Shown here: piece after piece, positions 57,825 through 64,000 of the stretch
How positions within the stretch are numbered: the stretch's first letter is position 1
Layout: each line of letters starts with the position of its first letter
Assembly (NCBI GenBank): GCA_029204225.1
Contig: CM055107.1
Location: 2,035,218 to 2,099,217 of the forward strand
Direction: 5' to 3'
Source: Diphasiastrum complanatum
Taxonomy: Eukaryota; Streptophyta; Lycopodiopsida; Lycopodiales; Lycopodiaceae
Length of the DNA stretch: 64,000 bases
Notes under the pieces: model-generated
Told to the model about the DNA's origin: nothing
What the model saw: the letters and a program-made list of their open reading frames with translations, nothing else
The model's database searches: none
Position numbers and translations under genes: made by a program

Positions 57825-58900
57825 TTGATACCCATCCTGCTCTATGCTGATGATGTTGTCCTGCTCTCTCCCTCGACTGATGTCCTGCTCTCTCCCTGTT
57901 GACGGCCTCCAAAGACTTCGTGCTCTACTCACTTTCTATATGCGGTGGGGCACTTTCTATATGCGGTGGGAATTGCAGGTGAACCTTGCTAAGACCAAGG
58001 TCATGATATTTCATACCAACAGATTTTGCATGTGTGGGCACATCTTTTACTTTGGTGCTCCCCCTATTTGAGGTTGTCTCTTCTTACACTTATCTTATCT
58101 CCGCAGTTGCATTTCAAACAGGCTGCCCTAGCACATGTGAGGCTCAGACATGCAACATTGGTTCAGATGGAAAGAGGCTGCTCACTACATCATGTCCATG
58201 ATCCGCGCACTAGATGTCTTCTTTTCGACACATTGGTCACTCCAGCCACTATGTACGGATCTAAGTCTTGGCTATGTACGGATCTAAGTCTTGGCTTCCT
58301 AGAATCTCTTTTGCAGACTGGCCAGCTGTATCCCGCATTCAGGCTCTCATGCTCGGCAGGACGATTCGAGTGAAGCCGTATATGCCTCATGACATTCTCC
58401 CTGTCCTAAGTTTGCTACTCCGCCCATCATTCTCGATGCCCTTTTCCACATTCTCATCTTCCTCCTTCAACGCCTGCAGGCACTATCTGATAGCGCTCCT
58501 AAACAACGATATGCAATCGCAGCACCAGCATCCTCTCGTGCATTGGCCTCACAGCAGGTGGATTACTCATGGTATGCCACAGCGGGTCGCCTTCTATTGG
58601 CTTTCGGGATTACTATCACGAACCTCCCATGCAGCACGCACCAGTACATTAGAGGTTTTCTTCGCTGATATATGCAGCATCATTGGACAACCTTCCCTTC
58701 TACGGCAGTCCGCCAGCCATACTACCAACACACCTCATTACTTTCAGCCGCCTCCAGCCGTGCAGCTCCTTCACGACAGCTCTCCATTACCCGTTTCTTT
58801 CATCTCTCACATTTTTTGAATTCTGATCCTGAGAATGACATCGACATCCCGATTCGCCAGCGTCCGCCTACCAGTTCTTCTCCGCGATCCTGATCTCGCT
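57825..58900 (+). pseudogene. LINE (non-LTR retrotransposon) RT 3' half
   Basis: PILLYADDVVLLSPS, with the catalytic YADD at 57,843-57,854, opens the fragment. It continues through WELQVNLAKTKVMIFHTN, a CGH...Y segment and LLFDTLVTPATMYGSKSW. Then comes a post-RT region (about 58,290-58,820: FADWPAVSRIQALMLGRTIRVKP, MPHDILPVL). Three short tandem duplications (periods 24, 21 and 23 bp) and at least two frameshifts break the frame. The 5' half of the RT and the endonuclease are missing, as expected of a 5'-truncated LINE. Confidence 0.85.
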
Positions 58901-59102
58901 GCTACACATACCTGGCCTGGGTTGTTGGTATCTTCTCTGCTACTGCTATCATTATTGCTTCTGTTTTTATTCAACTGTTTTTATATACTTGGGCTTTTCT
59001 GATGTTAATTGTTTTTCTTTTAGATCACTCACAGTTAGTATTTTTTGAGTATCGTTTTTACGCACTCTTATGCCAGTCCTCATGTGGACTATGCTCCCAC
59101 AG

Positions 59103-59245
59103 CTATGTACATAGGCTTATGCTCCCTCCGGTGCCCAAAGGTGCCCAAAAGACGTTAATAAAAGTATCTATCTACATATGCTTATGCTCCCTCGGGTGCC
59201 CAAAAGACATTAATAAAAGTATGTATCTATCTATCTCTCTCTCTC
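59103..59245 (+). repeat. LINE 3' tail with duplicated end and (TATC)n
   Basis: GCTTATGCTCCCTC...GTGCCCAAAAGAC...TTAATAAAAGTAT occurs twice (59,103-59,173 and 59,174-59,236) and ends in TATC/TCTA repeats and CT repeats. A short simple-repeat tail after AATAAAAG is how this kind of LINE finishes. Confidence 0.7.
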
Positions 59246-59249
59246 ATAT

Positions 59250-60993
59250 TTATAAGAAATTTTTTCATCTCTACAAACACAAATACGTGATCTAATCAAG
59301 AGATCTAATCAAGAGAGACATAAAAAATCACAAACTTTATGAATCCTTGTTTGTGAATCATACTTCTCTATGGCTTTGAACCAAGTTTGACCCATAGAAC
59401 GTCGATTTGTGATACAAGTGCATGCCATTTTCATCAACATTCAATATGGTTACAAAATTTTTAAACAGTGACATCATGCTTTGATGTTGTCTTTGAAAAC
59501 ATTTTCTTACTATAAGATTGTTTTTTTCTCATGTATACAAGAAAAACTTTACTATCTAGCCATTTCTTATACAAGTGCTTAAAATTGTATTCACTCTCAT
59601 GCTTTAAGCTACATAGTTACCATTACTTCTTGGATGAGATAATGTGCAATATGAAGACTATTATGCTCCTCAAATTGAGTTTCAAAACATCTTTCAAACC
59701 AATTTTCTAATTTCAAATCATTACTAAATTCTATTCGAATGCACAAATTAATATTCATGGCAACGATTTTATATTTGGTTTTCACACAATCGATTGATCC
59801 CACATCAAACCAACAAGATAATTATTTTGTCTTATAAGGTATACATTTTGTAAATTTAACATGTTAAATATTGTTTGTTCTCATAAGAGAAACTCACAAA
59901 TCTAACAGGCCCCTTTTATTTTTTCCCATTTCTATGTCCACATGGGCCCTTGTTTTTTTTCCCATTTCTATGTCCACATGGACTGATAATGGTCCAAATA
60001 AACTTCAACTAAACAAACACAAACTCCCATAATGAAAAAATAGACTCTAGATGCCCATCAAGAAGGTTCTAAAAGAATGTTAAAGGCCTATACAATTGCA
60101 CATAGTTGAAATGGCTGCCCAAGCACAAATTCCAATTATCTGAATATGAGCTTGGGCAACACCATCTCCTATGTGACATTTCTTGTAGGGCCCTTTTTTA
60201 ATCAAGAATTTCTTTGTGAATATCTTTTATGTACTTCACCATTAACTATTATAGTATACTTCACTTTTACTTTAGTTAGAATAGAGATTTGTTCAAGACC
60301 TTTCAAATCAAAATGGTCAGTGGTCCATAAATTTCGAACAAGCTTTAGTTTAAGGTCTTGGAAAATGTTTTGACTTGGCAAGGCCTTGGAAATCCCTCTA
60401 GTCCAAGGAGGTCACTTTTGAAAATTGGAGTCCAATTTAAGACATTTTTTGTATTGGATGATGAAAAATAGTTCCATCGGATAATAGTCAATGTCCTAAA
60501 ATTTGTCATCAATTTGTAACTTTGTGAAGATAAAAACAAAGAAAAGAATTCTTATAATGATGACCACATGACAGCATGATTGTTAAAAGTTAATCTTGTA
60601 CCAAAGCTTAGCATGGCAATCATTGTGAAAAAAAAGTGCTTTTACAATTTCTAAATGTACACAATGTTAGATGAAAATATCAAGAGCTCTAAAGTTGCAC
60701 TACTAGAGTTGTGCTTCTTGTTGTAGCAACTTGTTGAAAATTTGTGATTGTGCAACTTAAAGCCATTTCGACTTACATTCTAAGTCCACCATGGCATGTT
60801 ATTTCGTGAAATACTTGAGTATTGACATTGGATCCATACCTTTTAGGGGATTCTACCTTTATTATCGTATACCCGTACTTCAAAATCATCAAAACATGGC
60901 TACTCAGAAAATCGTATAGCTCCTCATTGTTGTATACATCAATGAAGGCACAAGTTATAAACCTAAACTGATGATTCATTTGGCAAAAGTCAA
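59250..60993. other. AT-rich intergenic; one short tandem repeat
   Basis: No supported gene. TTTCCCATTTCTATGTCCACATGG is present twice at about 59,915-59,985 with a period near 36 bp. GAGATCTAATCAAGAG is doubled near 59,288-59,318. Confidence 0.45.
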
Positions 60994-61353
60994 TTCAAAT
61001 GTAGAAGGTGATAAATTGCATAAGATGCCATCTCTTGACAATCTAAACACCAACTCAAGAATTGACTACAAAATTATGTTGCATCCACCATTCTAAATTA
61101 GTACTCATTTTAGTTGCACATCTCAACAAGCCATTGCTTTTCTAAACTTTAGAATGGCTGATTTTATAGAATTTTCAAATGTAGAAGGTGATAAATTGCA
61201 TAAGATGCCATCTCTTGACAATCTAAACACCAACTCAAGAATTGACTACAAAATTATGTTGCATCCACCATTCTAAATTAGTACTCATTTTAGTTGCACA
61301 TCTCAACAAGCCATTGCTTTTCTAAACTTTAGAATGGCTGATTTTATAGAATT
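60994..61353 (+). repeat. Perfect 180-bp tandem duplication
   Basis: 60,994-61,173 and 61,174-61,353 are identical as far as I can read them. The unit is non-coding and AT-rich and begins TTCAAATGTAGAAGG. Confidence 0.95.
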
Positions 61354-62421
61354 TTCAATTAGGATCTTTGAGAAACACTCCAACAATTAGATCAAATTGA
61401 AGTGTGAATCGAACATATAAAAAGGAAACATCAACAACGGAGGTCTCAGATGTGATAATACATTGAAAATTGCAATATAGTGATATTTTGAGATTACAAT
61501 TGAATATTGCACAAAATCACAACTAAACTTTTGTTTACCCTCAACGTAGTGACAAATATTGGTGGCTAATGGTTGGATACAAACTAAAAATTTTCTGGGC
61601 TATTTGATAGTTGGGCATCATCCTCGATATCAACCTTGAGAATTTCCTACAACAATAACATCCCAAAAGGTCATTAGGCTAACTCGACATAGAGAAACAA
61701 TAGGTCATTAGTCTCACTAGAGATAACTGAACACAAAATCAAAATATTCAAAGAATTCAAAATGAGTACTACTGCACATATGCATATAAAAAATGACTCA
61801 TAGAAATACTTTGAACTATTACAAACAAACTTGAGTTGGATTGCACCTCTACTTCCAGGCGTGTGTTATCCGTTTCATAAATATGTAGTTGTGCCTGGAG
61901 GGGGGCTAGCCTTTGCTAAGGCCAATCATGAGTTATGAAAGTCAACTACAACTTTAAAAGTAAGATTTAAGGCACTTATCTAACTTGCTAGATGTTGGCA
62001 CCGAAGGTAAGACGAAAAACACCTTAAAAAGCACAAATATCACTCCTAACTATAAAGAAAAAATACACTAAGTTGGAGTCTATGTGAGTCTTAACTATTA
62101 TCTAACATAGCTTCAACTTTCACACTGAATTTAATTCAGTGCAAAAAGGTACAATGTGTTTCTTCATGTCCATAGAAAGGCCCTGAATGCTTATTTTGAT
62201 GAGTTCAGGGTCTAGGACACTATTTTCATCCTGAACCTGTTGTCGATGCAAAAAAAAAAGTGGGTCTTTCGTTGTTGGGTTTATGGTTTAGAGTTGCTAT
62301 AAGCAATTGAATATTGTAAATGCATATGAGGAATTTGGAATTGTTACTACCAACAAAATGTATTGAAATCTGATTGTTTGCTTCCTCTTTTGCAGGTCTG
62401 ATACATTGACAGTTTGACACA
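61354..62421. other. Intergenic, nothing recognised
   Basis: No frame, RNA or element could be supported. Confidence 0.5.
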
Positions 62422-62636
62422 ATGCTGGTCCTTGGCAAAGGCATTTGGTCAGAGGTTGAGCTGACAGATGGGGATTTGGCTACGCACCAAGGATCAGGTG
62501 CCCACAGAGGGAGATGCTTGCACTGTGGTGGGGTCACTAGATCTCTTACCATGTCAGGTCACACTTACTACAGCTCACCAGGTCAGATGGGCGAGGGATG
62601 GGCATATCCATTTGCCATCACATATCAGATGCAGAG
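62422..62636 (+). CDS. Coding-like fragment interrupted by an LTR, family unknown
   Basis: A frame opens at an ATG 27 bp after a possible splice acceptor (TCTTTTGCAG, about 62,387-62,396) and reads KGIWSEVELTDGDLATHQ, GRCLHCGGVTRSL and YYSSPGQMGEGWAYPFAITY. The composition is that of real protein. It is cut at 62,637 by an LTR start. I do not recognise it. It could be an exon disrupted by the insertion. Confidence 0.35.
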
Positions 62637-62952
62637 TGTGAGAAATTGTCAACTAGTTAAGATTTATCATGTCTAGTTAAAATGGCAATTTTGGCCAATA
62701 TGCATTTTTGACTTAGAGATAAACTTTATAAAGTTGTTTAGGCCTAGGTTTATTTGAATTACCATTTTTGGAATGTGAGGGAAATTGATAGATTGAGTTT
62801 GAACCAATTCAAATTGGTCAATTTAGGTGCATTGAATCTAGTCTAGTGGTGGAAAAGATCTAGAACCTTCTAAAATGTTGATAAGCTTGGACAAGCACAT
62901 CCAAATAGGTCAAGGACCTACTATATATAGTGTACAAGCGTGGGAAGAGTTC

Positions 62953-63022
<70 letters not shown>

Positions 63023-63345
63023 CATGCTTATGGAAGTGATCTCTTTGGTTTTCTATACTCATTTTTGCATTGTCTTGTTGATATCTTGAATTCTTGTGTG
63101 TAAAATGCTATTTTAAGTGGTGTATTGGATCCACATGTGTGAAAGGTGGTCTGGTACAGCCATTGTACGAACAACAACAACAACTTATCATTTTTATGCT
63201 ATTTTGTCAAGTTCTTATTGAGTTTATAGCTTCTATGTTTGGTAGATGCTAGATTTCTACATTGTTAATGGTGCTAGATTTGCTTTCTTTAGTAACCAAA
63301 GATCAAAGGGACAAATTGGATCTTAGTAATCTGATTTTCTTCACA
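62637..63345 (+). repeat. 5' LTR of a copia element running off the window
   Basis: TGTGAGAAATTG at 62,637 to ...TCTTCACA at 63,345 gives TG...CA ends and 709 bp, with a primer-binding site directly after. A TATATATA box lies at about 62,921-62,932 and a (TC)n run at 62,951-63,019 follows it, so transcription should start in or near the CT tract. Start and layout match the LTRs at 4,808 and 53,553. Confidence 0.85.
62951..63019 (+). repeat. (TC)n microsatellite inside LTR
   Basis: About 34 units, 20-30 bp downstream of the LTR TATA box. Confidence 0.95.
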
Positions 63346-63357
63346 TGGTACCAGAGC
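63346..63357 (+). other. Primer-binding site
   Basis: TGGTACCAGAGC, one base from the canonical initiator tRNA-Met complement TGGTATCAGAGC, directly after the LTR. Confidence 0.9.
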
Positions 63358-63945
63358 TTTAGTGCAAGTTATTGAAGGAGCAGCCACATTTAGCAAAGGA
63401 TTTGGAGGAGTCACCAATTCTAGAGCATGCTAGATTGATTTCTACTCAAAATCAAGCATTTTTCATGTGTAGAATTGATTTTTTGTAAATCAAAACTCAA
63501 TATAGGGCAAAATATTTGAACGTAGGCCGATTTCACATCTTACTGGGTGGAATGTGGTGACGTTAATTGCATTGGATAGGTCTTATTGCATTCTTCAAGG
63601 GTCTATATCATGTTTGTAGCATTTGCATATAGAAAGTGAATGATTCAATTTTTTTTACTTTTGTAGAAACCCTATTTTTGATTGGATCTCTTGTGTTTGA
63701 AGTTGCTGGACTTTTCAAGAGTGTATTTCAATCATAGAAAGTACAAAAGTTCATAAGATTGTAGGTTGATCATTTGTTGATCAAGTATCTTTCATTCTAT
63801 GTGTTGGATTTGCTAAGTTTGGTGCAAGAAAGAGATTTGAGAGATTTCATATCTTTGTGATTTCTTCTTGAGTTCATTTGTTGACATTCAAGAGAGTGCT
63901 ATGTGCATTGGAACAAGTTGAAAGAGAAGATCAAGTCATTGCAAC

Positions 63946-64000
63946 ATGGCTACAAATGGAGGCTTCATGTTGAAAAGCAATGATAGGCTTACCTAAAACA
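63946..64000 (+). pseudogene. Start of copia gag (truncated by window end)
   Basis: ATG at 63,946 reads MATNGGFMLKSNDRLT, then a stop (TAA) at about 63,994. This is a typical copia gag head following a 590-bp leader. The early stop suggests this copy is already defective, though a single error could mimic it. Confidence 0.6.

Overview
This is nuclear DNA of a land plant with a large, repeat-rich genome. It is AT-rich, its genes have short exons and long introns, and long (GA)n/(CT)n microsatellites recur. Most of the window is decayed transposable elements: Ty1/copia, Ty3/gypsy, LINE, Helitron, SINE and foldback. The elements and gene structures would fit a fern or another seed-free or gymnosperm-like lineage, but nothing seen here fixes the species.

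Two genes look intact. (1) On the minus strand at 19,012-23,935 there is a complete five-exon cellulose synthase-like C (CSLC) gene. All splice sites are GT-AG, all introns are phase 0, and it encodes 689 residues with a complete GT2 catalytic set (DD, DxD, ED, QQHRW). CSLC proteins are Golgi enzymes that make the beta-1,4-glucan backbone of xyloglucan. (2) On the plus strand at 41,956-43,460 there is a two-exon ankyrin-repeat gene of about 250-262 residues. A telo-box lies just upstream of its start, and a likely gypsy LTR remnant lies upstream of that. Neither shows a frameshift or internal stop.

Layout. 1.4-5.5 kb: a copia pol pseudogene carrying two nested insertions (one with a 5-bp target duplication), a tandem duplication inside the RT, and its 3' LTR. 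6.6-9.1 kb: arrays of short hairpin repeats, a compound TG/GA microsatellite and an element bounded by inverted repeats. 9.1-16.9 kb: decayed coding DNA, including a copia gag on the minus strand and exon-like remnants. 17-25.6 kb: CSLC and its upstream region. 26-28.2 kb: CT-rich minisatellite DNA and a 1.2-kb foldback. 28.5-41.9 kb: copia, gypsy and SINE debris, four tandem primer-binding-site copies and a striking 37-bp palindromic array. 42-43.5 kb: the ankyrin gene. 45-46.5 kb: a LINE fragment and a possible exon. 50.2-57.4 kb: an autonomous-type Helitron (RPA-like, Rep, PIF1-like helicase) broken by an internal inversion and by an LTR element with target duplications. 57.8-59.2 kb: the 3' half of a LINE. 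61 kb: a perfect 180-bp tandem duplication. 62.6 kb to the end: the 5' LTR, primer-binding site and gag start of another copia element.

The transposons are almost all dead. The best candidates for something undescribed are repeat architectures rather than proteins: the 37-bp palindrome array at 38.67 kb, the hairpin array with changing stems at 8.4-9.0 kb, the 32-bp-phased CCAAT arrays in the copia LTRs, and the tandem primer-binding-site repeat at 33.06 kb.
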